Under the pieces are notes generated by a model that was not told where the DNA came from, did no database searches, and saw only the letters and a list, made by a program, of their open reading frames with translations. The translations under genes were made by a program, and so were the position numbers. A stretch of DNA of 22,837 nt from an uncultured Collinsella sp. (GTDB lineage: Bacteria; Actinomycetota; Coriobacteriia; Coriobacteriales; Coriobacteriaceae): assembly GCA_902478945.1 (NCBI GenBank), contig CABSMX010000026.1, positions 1 to 22,837 on the forward strand, given 5' to 3'. Below are positions 8,546-14,250 of the stretch, one piece after another. Position 1 is the first letter of the stretch, and the number at the start of each line of letters is the position of its first letter.

Positions 8546-9405
8546 TATTTACCGTCCAGCAGACGCAGGTGCTTAAGCGAGAGGTCGAGGATCGGGGCGG
8601 AGTGTGTCAGCGCGCCCGAGCTAATAAAGTCGACGCCCAGATCGGCCAGGGCGCGGATATTGCTGGCATCCACATTGCCCGAGCACTCGGTCTTGGCGCG
8701 GCCGGCGATAAGCTCAATCGCGGCAGCCATATCGTCGTGGGTCATGTTGTCGAACATGATGATATCGGCACCGGCCTCCACGGCCTCGCGTACCATGTCC
8801 AAGTTCTCGCACTCAATCTCGACCGTCGTGGTAAACGATGCGTGGGCACGTGCCATCTCGATCGCACGCGTCACACCACCGGCGGCGTCGATATGGTTGT
8901 CCTTAAGCATGACGGCTGTCGACAGGTTGTAGCGGTGGTTGCTGCCGCCACCGATCTCGACCGCGGCCTTCTCGAAGACGCGCATGCCCGGCGTGGTCTT
9001 GCGTGTGTCAACAAGCACGGTCTTGGTACCCTCGAGCGCCGCTGCCATGTTGTGCGTGTAGGTAGCGATACCGCTCATACGCTGTAGATAGTTGAGCGCC
9101 ACGCGCTCGCCCGAAAGCAGTACGCGCGCGTCGCCGCGCACCTGGCCCACGTGGTCGCCGGCGTGCACCTCGTCACCGTCGGCAACATCAAACAGCACCG
9201 AGCTCTGCGAATCCAGCAGCTCAAAGGTGCGAGCGAACACGTCCAGGCCCGCAATGATGCCGTCGGCCTTGGCGATGAGCTCCACCGTGGCGGGACGCGC
9301 CGTGGGGCACACGCTCGCCGTGCTCACGTCCTCAAACGTAATGTCCTCGCGCAGGGCCTGCAGAATCAGATCATCGACGACGAGTTTCATGGTAATGGGA
9401 TTCAT
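8545..9405 (-). CDS. nadC: NadC, quinolinate phosphoribosyltransferase
   Basis: This 286-aa cytoplasmic enzyme converts quinolinate and PRPP to nicotinate mononucleotide, CO2 and PPi, the entry to the common NAD pathway. Typical motifs are ERVALNYLQRMSGIAT (100-115), DTRKTTPGMR (133-142), KAAVEIGGGSNHRYNL (146-161), LKDNHI (167-172) and the barrel-end segments EIECENLD and DIIMFDNM. The ATG at 9405 is chosen because GGAGGAG lies 6 nt upstream, embedded in the last codons of nadB; Met6 lacks such a site. It starts 3 nt after the nadB stop and overlaps niaR by one base, indicating a single operon with translational coupling. Confidence 0.97.
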   Translation of the reverse strand: MNPITMKLVVDDLILQALREDITFEDVSTASVCPTARPATVELIAKADGIIAGLDVFARTFELLDSQSSVLFDVADGDEVHAGDHVGQVRGDARVLLSGERVALNYLQRMSGIATYTHNMAAALEGTKTVLVDTRKTTPGMRVFEKAAVEIGGGSNHRYNLSTAVMLKDNHIDAAGGVTRAIEMARAHASFTTTVEIECENLDMVREAVEAGADIIMFDNMTHDDMAAAIELIAGRAKTECSGNVDASNIRALADLGVDFISSGALTHSAPILDLSLKHLRLLDGK

Positions 9406-9408
9406 GGT

Positions 9409-10785
9409 CTACTCCTCCACGGCCTGCGTGCCGGCGGCACGGGCCAGATCATCGATTGCAAGGGTATCGGAACTCAAGGCGCGATGGCGTCCATCGAGCG
9501 CGGGCTCGCCTGCCTGTTCCACGGCCAGCGACTCGCCGGTGCGCATACGCCAAGCGGCGCGGCGACCCCAGACTAGGGACTCGAGCAGGCTGTTGGAAGC
9601 TAGGCGATTCTTGCCGTGAACGCCGTTGCAGGCCGTCTCGCCGGCGGCGTAGAGCTCAGGCATCGATGTGCGGCCGTCCTTGTCGACCCACACGCCGCCC
9701 ATAAAGTAGTGCTGCGTGGGCGTGACGGGGATGGGCTCATCCAGGATGTCACGACCGTCCTCCAGGCAGCGCGCGCGGATGTTGGCGAAGTGCCCGGTCA
9801 CCACGTCGCGCTCGACGGGGGCAAAGCTCAGCCACTCGTGCTCGGTGCCGTCCTGCTTCATCTGCTCGCGAATAGCAGCGGCGACCACGTCGCGCGGCTG
9901 CAACTCGTCGGTAAAGCGCTCGCCGGCGGCGTTGAGCAGAATCGCGCCCTCGCCGCGGCAGCTCTCGCTGATCAGGAAGGTGCGGCCCGGCTGCGGCGAG
10001 AACAGTCCCGTGGGGTGAATCTGCACATAGTCCAGATGCTCCATCGTAATGCCGTGCTCCTGCGCGATGTAGCAGGCGTCGCCGGTGAGCTGCGGGTAGT
10101 TGGTGGAGTGATCGTACACGCCACCGATACCACCCGTCGCCCACAGCGTATGGCGAGCATGAATCTCAAACGGCCCGCCGGCATGCACGCCCTCGGCGGC
10201 ATTTGCGAGCTCGTCGGTGGGACGGACCGAATCGCCCTCGTCCACAGCAACAGCGACGACACCAGTGCACACCGTGGCCCCATCGCGCTCGGCCGTGAGG
10301 ATGTCAGTCATGGCCACGTGCTCAAGAATCTGCACGTTGTCCAGCTTGCGGACGGCCTGGAGCAGCTTGGTCGTGATCTCCTTGCCCGTAATGTCGGCAT
10401 GGAAGGCGATGCGCGGGCGGCTGTGCGCGCCCTCGCGGGTAAAGTCGAGGCCGCCATCGGCCTTGCGCTCAAAGTCCACGCCCATCGCCAGCAGGTCGTT
10501 GATGACCGAGCGGCTCGAGCGGATCATAATGTCTACGCTCTCGCGGCGGTTCTCGTAGTGACCGGCGTGCATAGTGTCCTCAAAGAAGGCATCGTAGTCC
10601 GAGCCCTCGGGCAGCACGCAGATGCCGCCCTGCGCGAGCATCGAATCGCACTCGTCGACCGCGCCCTTGGAGAGCATGATCACGCGCGTGCTCGTCGGCA
10701 GATTGAGGGCAGCGTACAGGCCCGCCACGCCGCAGCCGGCAATGACGACATCGCACTCCATGTCGGGGTATTGCTTAGTTTCCAC
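9409..10785 (-). CDS. nadB: NadB, L-aspartate oxidase (short form)
   Basis: This FAD enzyme oxidises L-aspartate to iminoaspartate for NadA. Visible motifs are the dinucleotide-binding CDVVIAGCGVAGLYAALNL (from about 11), the flavoprotein segment SMLAQGGI, HTLWATGGIGGVY and the FAD-contacting GVHGKNRLASNSLLESLVWG. The start is set at GTG 10785, where GGGAGAGG precedes it and family-like sequence begins; the frame is open to 10830 but the added 15 residues have no support. At 458 aa it is shorter than E. coli or Bacillus NadB (about 530-540 aa): only about 47 residues follow the LASNSLLE block, so the usual C-terminal three-helix domain is mostly missing. It lies 56 nt after nadA and 3 nt before nadC. 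Confidence 0.95.
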   Translation of the reverse strand: METKQYPDMECDVVIAGCGVAGLYAALNLPTSTRVIMLSKGAVDECDSMLAQGGICVLPEGSDYDAFFEDTMHAGHYENRRESVDIMIRSSRSVINDLLAMGVDFERKADGGLDFTREGAHSRPRIAFHADITGKEITTKLLQAVRKLDNVQILEHVAMTDILTAERDGATVCTGVVAVAVDEGDSVRPTDELANAAEGVHAGGPFEIHARHTLWATGGIGGVYDHSTNYPQLTGDACYIAQEHGITMEHLDYVQIHPTGLFSPQPGRTFLISESCRGEGAILLNAAGERFTDELQPRDVVAAAIREQMKQDGTEHEWLSFAPVERDVVTGHFANIRARCLEDGRDILDEPIPVTPTQHYFMGGVWVDKDGRTSMPELYAAGETACNGVHGKNRLASNSLLESLVWGRRAAWRMRTGESLAVEQAGEPALDGRHRALSSDTLAIDDLARAAGTQAVEE

Positions 10786-10841
10786 AGGAATCCTCTCCCT
10801 TGTAATGTGGCATAAGGGATGGTCCCTCATGTCATATTGGC

Positions 10842-11867
10842 TTAGCGCGCCGCGTACTCAAGCATGCGGTCGAGTGTGAGCTTAGCCTGGTCGGCGGCCT
10901 CGTCCGACACGCCAATCTGCACCTCGCCCTCTCCCGTCTCCAGGCAGCGCACGAGCTTTTCGAGCGTGATGAGATCCATGTTGACGCAGGTGGGCTGCAC
11001 CGCGGGGAAGTAGAACTTTTTGCCGGTGCCCTGGCAGCGGCGCTCGAGCTCGTAGAGCACGCCGCGGACCGTCACGATGATGAACTCGCTGGCGTCCGAC
11101 TCCTCGGCATACTTGATGATGCCGGCGGTGGAGCCGATGTAGTCGGCCTCGGCCAACACGTCGGCCTTGCACTCGGGGTGCGCCAGTACGAGCGCGTCGG
11201 GATGTGCCTCCTGCGCATCGACGATCTGCTCGACGGTGATGATGTGGTGGCGCGGGCAGTAGCCCTTGTTAAGCAGGACATGCTTTTGCGGCACCTGCTC
11301 GGCTACGAAGCGACCGAGGTTTTGGTCGGGAATGAACAGGACGTGCTGCTGCGGCAGCTCGGACACGATCTTGGCAGCGTTGGAGCTGGTGACGCACACA
11401 TCACTCCAGCTCTTGATCTCGACCGTCGAGTTGACGTAGCAGACGACAGCCAGGTCGTCGCCGTACTCGGCGCGGGCGGCGTCGACCGTCTCGCGCTTGA
11501 CCATGTGCGCCATGGGGCAGTCCGCGCCCGGCTCGGGCAGCAGCACGGTCTTGGTGGGGTTGAGCAGCTTGGCGCTCTCGCCCATAAACTCCACGCCGCA
11601 CAGCACGATAGCCTGCTGCGGCAGGCTCTTGGCGAGCTTTGCCAGGTAGAAGCTGTCGCCGACGTAATCGGCCACAGCCTGGACCTCGGGTGCCACGTAA
11701 TAGTGTGCCAGGATCACCGCGTCGCGTTTGGTTTTAAGTTGTTGAATGGCCTCGACGAGCTCTGCGGGCACCAATGCCGCGCGCTCCGTTGCCGTCGTTG
11801 CCGATGCCAGGCCGGCCGCAATGTCGCGTGCAAGCTCCGATGCATCCATGTTCGCGCTCTGTGCCAT
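10842..11867 (-). CDS. nadA: NadA, quinolinate synthase
   Basis: This 341-aa enzyme condenses iminoaspartate with dihydroxyacetone phosphate to quinolinate using a [4Fe-4S] cluster. The three cluster cysteines are recognisable: C90 in VLCGVEFMGE, C233 in HPEC and C294 in QPTCVNM. Other family blocks are ILAHYY (52-57), DQNLG (181-185) and YIGSTAGI (243-250). The ATG at 11867 follows GAGAGGGG at good spacing; a TTG three bases upstream is less likely. It is the first gene of the nad operon. Its promoter overlaps a long palindrome, which points to repression by NiaR encoded at the end of the same operon. Confidence 0.97.
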   Translation of the reverse strand: MAQSANMDASELARDIAAGLASATTATERAALVPAELVEAIQQLKTKRDAVILAHYYVAPEVQAVADYVGDSFYLAKLAKSLPQQAIVLCGVEFMGESAKLLNPTKTVLLPEPGADCPMAHMVKRETVDAARAEYGDDLAVVCYVNSTVEIKSWSDVCVTSSNAAKIVSELPQQHVLFIPDQNLGRFVAEQVPQKHVLLNKGYCPRHHIITVEQIVDAQEAHPDALVLAHPECKADVLAEADYIGSTAGIIKYAEESDASEFIIVTVRGVLYELERRCQGTGKKFYFPAVQPTCVNMDLITLEKLVRCLETGEGEVQIGVSDEAADQAKLTLDRMLEYAAR

Positions 11868-11902
11868 CAAGGCCCCTCTCTTTTGGCGAATCTTGGGGCT
11901 TT

Positions 11903-11931
11903 AGTATGACACCTAGGTTTACAGCTGACAA
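11903..11931 (-). promoter_or_regulatory. nadA operon promoter
   Basis: On the minus strand TTGTCA (11926-11931, five of six consensus bases) and CATACT (11903-11908) are separated by exactly 17 bp. Transcription would begin about 25-30 nt before the nadA ATG. The spacer and -35 hexamer are filled by the palindrome at 11909-11952, an arrangement expected for a repressible promoter. Confidence 0.6.
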
Positions 11932-11952
11932 GACAGCTGTAAACCTAGGTGT
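11909..11952. promoter_or_regulatory. Palindromic operator, candidate NiaR site
   Basis: Positions 11909-11927 and 11934-11952 are perfect 19-bp reverse complements around a 6-bp centre. Each arm contains the smaller palindromes CCTAGG and CAGCTG. One arm fills the nadA promoter spacer and the centre overlaps the -35 box. NiaR as the binding protein is inferred from its gene at the end of this operon; I did not match the site to a published NiaR motif. Confidence 0.6.
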
Positions 11953-12109
11953 AAAGTTGAAATAAAGATTCGATCATGCGGCAGGCCCATTTTCGAACTG
12001 GCAAACTGAGGATAGCCGAGCTCTCGATAGCGTAGGAGGCATCTTTGGACGGCCGCCGCGCATGGTCGACGGCATGCCCGCCAGGCAATCGCTCGCCGGC
12101 GCCAATCCG

Positions 12110-12685
12110 CTACAGTGGAGCAGCCGCCGGGGTCAGCTGCTTGATATAGGCCCACATGCGCTGCTTGGCCGCTTTGTCGGTCAGCGCCGCCTCAAAGCCA
12201 TCGAGCGCGAGCACGCGGCGGCCCTGCACATGGGCGATCAGACCGGGCTTGAGCATGGCGGTGTCGAAGTCATCAATCGCCACGAGCATGTCGGCGTAGG
12301 TTTCGCGCATGACATCGGCCGCGCTGTTATCGAGCAGCAGCACCGCCTCGGGGTCCAAGGCCTCAAGCGCCTCGCGGAACAGGTCGCACGGCAGGGCGTG
12401 GCCCACCGCCACAGCTCCGTCGCCTGCGCCGGCAACACTCGCCAGCACACAAAAATCTTCGGGCGCGTAACCGATTGCCCCGAGCGCCTTGCGCAATGCG
12501 GCACCATCCGCGCCGGCGGCAAGTTCGCCGCCCGAACGCTCGGCATCATCCAAATCGCCTTTGACCAGCACGATCGGCGAGCACGCGTTGCCCGCGATAC
12601 GCACGCCACGGGCCGCAAGCGATGCAAGCTCCTGCTCGGCCGCCTGGGCGATGGCTTCTTTTTTCTGGCTTTGTGACGTGGGCAT
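12110..12685 (-). CDS. Uracil-DNA-glycosylase-like protein, degenerate
   Basis: I do not recognise this 191-aa protein with certainty. After an Ala/Gln-rich helix (1-27), its pattern follows the family 4/5 uracil-DNA glycosylase fold: a beta strand then a Gly/acid-rich loop and AALRKALGAIGYAPEDFCVLAS (about 61-83), then LFREALEALDPEAVLLLDNSAADVM (about 102-126, like the segment before the central helix) and a C-terminal KAAKQRMWAYIKQLTP. However, the Fe-S cysteines and the catalytic Gly-Glu-x-Pro-Gly and His-Pro motifs are absent. It may be a non-catalytic relative or an unrelated protein. The start at 12685 follows GGAGAA; the extension to 12715 lacks a site. It is divergent from thioredoxin. 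Confidence 0.7.
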   Translation of the reverse strand: MPTSQSQKKEAIAQAAEQELASLAARGVRIAGNACSPIVLVKGDLDDAERSGGELAAGADGAALRKALGAIGYAPEDFCVLASVAGAGDGAVAVGHALPCDLFREALEALDPEAVLLLDNSAADVMRETYADMLVAIDDFDTAMLKPGLIAHVQGRRVLALDGFEAALTDKAAKQRMWAYIKQLTPAAAPL

Positions 12686-12713
12686 GCGTTCTCCAATCGT
12701 TTGCGTGCCCACC

Positions 12714-12719
12714 ATTATA
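12714..12719 (-). promoter_or_regulatory. -10 element for the UDG-like gene
   Basis: A perfect TATAAT on the minus strand lies about 29 nt upstream of the gene's ATG. No good -35 hexamer is visible at 16-18 bp, so the assignment rests on the -10 box and its position in the divergent region. Confidence 0.3.
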
Positions 12720-12821
12720 TAAAAGAGCCGCCCGCGAGTGGTTGCTTTGCGGGCCGCTGGGTATAAGCACGGTCGTACTGAGTTTTACGCGGCCGAGCCG
12801 CGTCGCATCATGGAGGTCACC

Positions 12822-13142
12822 ATGGCTGACATTAAGCAGATTACCCCCGAGAACTTCGATTCCGTCGTTAGCGACAACCTTCCCGTACTGGTTGATTTTT
12901 GGGCGCCCTGGTGCGGGCCCTGCCGATCGCTCTCGCCCATCGTGGACGAGGTAGCCGACGAGCTGGCCGGCAAGCTTGCCGTTGCCAAGTGCAACGTCGA
13001 TGACAATCAGGACCTGGCCATGAAGTTTGGCGTCATGAGCATCCCCACGCTGATTGTCTTTAAGAACGGTGAGGAGGTCGACCGCTCGGTCGGCGCGCTG
13101 CCCAAGGCAAGGCTGCAGGCACTGCTGGAGAAGCACCTGTAA
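12822..13142 (+). CDS. trxA: Thioredoxin
   Basis: This 106-aa thioredoxin is a cytoplasmic disulfide reductase. The active site is WCGPC (W30, C31, C34) within VLVDFWAPWCGPCRSL. The cis-proline loop MSIPTL and the GxLPKARLQALLEKHL helix at the end are typical. The ATG at 12822 is preceded by GGAGGT; the frame is open from 12738 and another ATG at 12810 exists, but that ATG overlaps the ribosome-binding site, so the shorter form is preferred. The gene appears monocistronic and ends before a terminator at 13264-13302. No thioredoxin reductase gene is in the window. Confidence 0.97.
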   Translation: MADIKQITPENFDSVVSDNLPVLVDFWAPWCGPCRSLSPIVDEVADELAGKLAVAKCNVDDNQDLAMKFGVMSIPTLIVFKNGEEVDRSVGALPKARLQALLEKHL

Positions 13143-13263
13143 TACGCTGGTTACATTTTGGCGTCCTGCCGCCGTCCATGAGCGCTTTTGCACCGCTCGC
13201 CGGACTTCTGGGTGTACCGCGTGCGACCACGGATAGTATGGTAGATACAAACAGCCCCCAGTG

Positions 13264-13302
13264 AACGGGTGCGGGTCACACAGACTCGCACCCGTTTTCT
13301 TA
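13264..13302 (+). terminator. Intrinsic terminator after thioredoxin
   Basis: A 13-bp stem with a single G-T wobble (13264-13276 with 13284-13296, 7-nt loop) is followed by TTCTT on the plus strand. It lies about 120 nt past the thioredoxin stop. The 120-bp stretch before it holds no gene that I can see. Confidence 0.75.
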
Positions 13303-13328
13303 TGCGGTAGCGCCCCGCGCGGGCGTAG

Positions 13329-13334
13329 TAAAAT
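13329..13334 (+). promoter_or_regulatory. Candidate -10 box for the 82-aa gene and nikR
   Basis: TAAAAT (five of six consensus bases) lies 39 nt before the ATG of the small gene, downstream of the thioredoxin terminator, so a new transcript probably starts near 13341. No convincing -35 hexamer is visible. Confidence 0.3.
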
Positions 13335-13373
13335 CTGAACCACTGGATTGCCCCGAGCATAAGGAGATTTCCC

Positions 13374-13622
13374 ATGCATGACGTCGGAATGAACATGAGC
13401 CAGCTTGCCATGAGCGTCAAGCAGGTCGACGACACCATCGAGCTCGCCCACGAGTGGAACCATCAGCTGCTGCATGCGACCGAGAATTTTGACATGGAGC
13501 GCATTAGCGCCAAGCTCGAAGCTGCCATGGCTGCACTGCACGAAGCGCATGACGCGCTCGAGGGCTACGAGGAAGCCATCGAGGCCGACCACAACTCCGT
13601 CGGCTCCGTAAAGCTGGTGTAA
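13374..13622 (+). CDS. Small helical protein of unknown function upstream of nikR
   Basis: An 82-aa, acidic protein (many Glu, Asp, Ala, with His at 2, 26, 30, 34, 56, 59 and 73). It is predicted by eye to form two long helices (about 8-37 and 40-72) with a short KLV end. There is no signal peptide, membrane segment or cysteine. I do not recognise the family. The start is well supported: AAGGAG 7 nt before the ATG. It is coupled to nikR, whose GTG begins one base after its stop, so the two are co-translated. The context suggests a role tied to nickel, but histidine content alone does not prove metal binding. Confidence 0.8.
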   Translation: MHDVGMNMSQLAMSVKQVDDTIELAHEWNHQLLHATENFDMERISAKLEAAMAALHEAHDALEGYEEAIEADHNSVGSVKLV

Positions 13623-13623
13623 G

Positions 13624-14133
13624 GTGTCCGAACACGAACACGCGCACGGCTGCGGGCACGACCACCGTAGCGGCACGGGCGACGAGGCGAGCTGCCGTTG
13701 CGGCGGCGGCTCCGAGCTGGTCCGTTTTTCGGTCACCGCGCCCGATGACCTACTGCGCCGCTTTGACGAGCAAATCGCACGCCGCGGCGACGTGGCCAAC
13801 CGCTCCGAGGCAGTGCGCGATTTGATTCGTGCCTCAATCGCCAAAGAGCAGATGCGCACGCCCGATGAGCACGTTATCGGATCGCTCACCATGATCTACG
13901 ACCACCATACCGGCGACCTGACGCGCCGTCTGGACGAAGTGCAGCACGACTACACCGACGAGATCGTATCGACCATGCACGTGCATCTGGATCACCACAA
14001 CTGTCTGGAGATTCTGGCGCTCAAGGGTCGCGGCGAGCGCGTCTACGAACTGGCCGACCGCCTGCTGGGCCTGCGCGGCGTTAAGCACGGCGAGCTCACC
14101 TGCGCCGCCACCAAGCAAAGCCTGGGGCTATAG
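13624..14133 (+). CDS. nikR: NikR, nickel-responsive regulator with His/Cys-rich N-tail
   Basis: This 169-aa protein is a ribbon-helix-helix repressor plus C-terminal ACT-like nickel domain. The DNA-binding strand and helices run from about 32 to 77 (LVRFSVTAPDDLLRRFD, NRSEAVRDLIRASI). The four high-affinity nickel ligands are conserved with E. coli spacing: H108, H119, H121 and C127 (TMHVHLDHHNCLE). It ends RGVKHGELTC. Compared with the usual 130-140 aa it has about 30 extra N-terminal residues rich in metal ligands (His at 4, 6, 8, 12, 14; Cys at 10, 24, 26). The start is GTG at 13624, coupled to the upstream gene; no internal Met would give an intact domain. It precedes the hyp genes, so control of nickel uptake or hydrogenase genes is likely. 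Confidence 0.93.
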   Translation: MSEHEHAHGCGHDHRSGTGDEASCRCGGGSELVRFSVTAPDDLLRRFDEQIARRGDVANRSEAVRDLIRASIAKEQMRTPDEHVIGSLTMIYDHHTGDLTRRLDEVQHDYTDEIVSTMHVHLDHHNCLEILALKGRGERVYELADRLLGLRGVKHGELTCAATKQSLGL

Positions 14134-14156
14134 CGGGATTTCACGCAGCGCACCTG

Positions 14157-14227
14157 CCAAAAAGGGACAGGTTTGTTTTGGCAGGTTTAGAAGTTTTACC
14201 TACCAAAATAGACCTGTCCCTTTTTGG
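14157..14227. repeat. REP-like long hairpin upstream of hypF
   Basis: Arms 14157-14186 and 14198-14227 are 30 bp with 27 exact pairs (two of the other three can wobble) and an 11-nt loop. The outer core AAAAAGGGACAGG resembles widespread REP/REPIN-type intergenic hairpins. It fills most of the nikR-hypF gap and ends 23 nt before the hypF ATG, so it could end the nikR transcript, block read-through or modulate hypF translation. Confidence 0.7.
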
Positions 14228-14250
14228 TCGGTTTTGATGAGGGGTGTCGC

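Noticed and set aside
9616..10815. Plus-strand ORF of 399 codons opposite nadB
   Set aside because: It is antisense to a clear FAD enzyme, and its sequence is a composition-driven shadow.
10785..10830. Upstream nadB start at 10830
   Set aside because: The extra 15 residues are not family-like and lack a ribosome-binding site. The GTG at 10785 has GGGAGAGG at good spacing.
13240..13253. GTAT-N5-ATAC mini-palindrome before the thioredoxin terminator, considered as a NikR operator
   Set aside because: The arms are only four bases and the spacing differs from the known GTATGA-N16-TCATAC site. It also lies upstream of the terminator rather than at the nikR promoter.
12546..13892. Minus-strand 448-codon ORF spanning thioredoxin, the 82-aa gene and nikR
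   Set aside because: It is inconsistent with three supported plus-strand genes and crosses a terminator. No family features are present.
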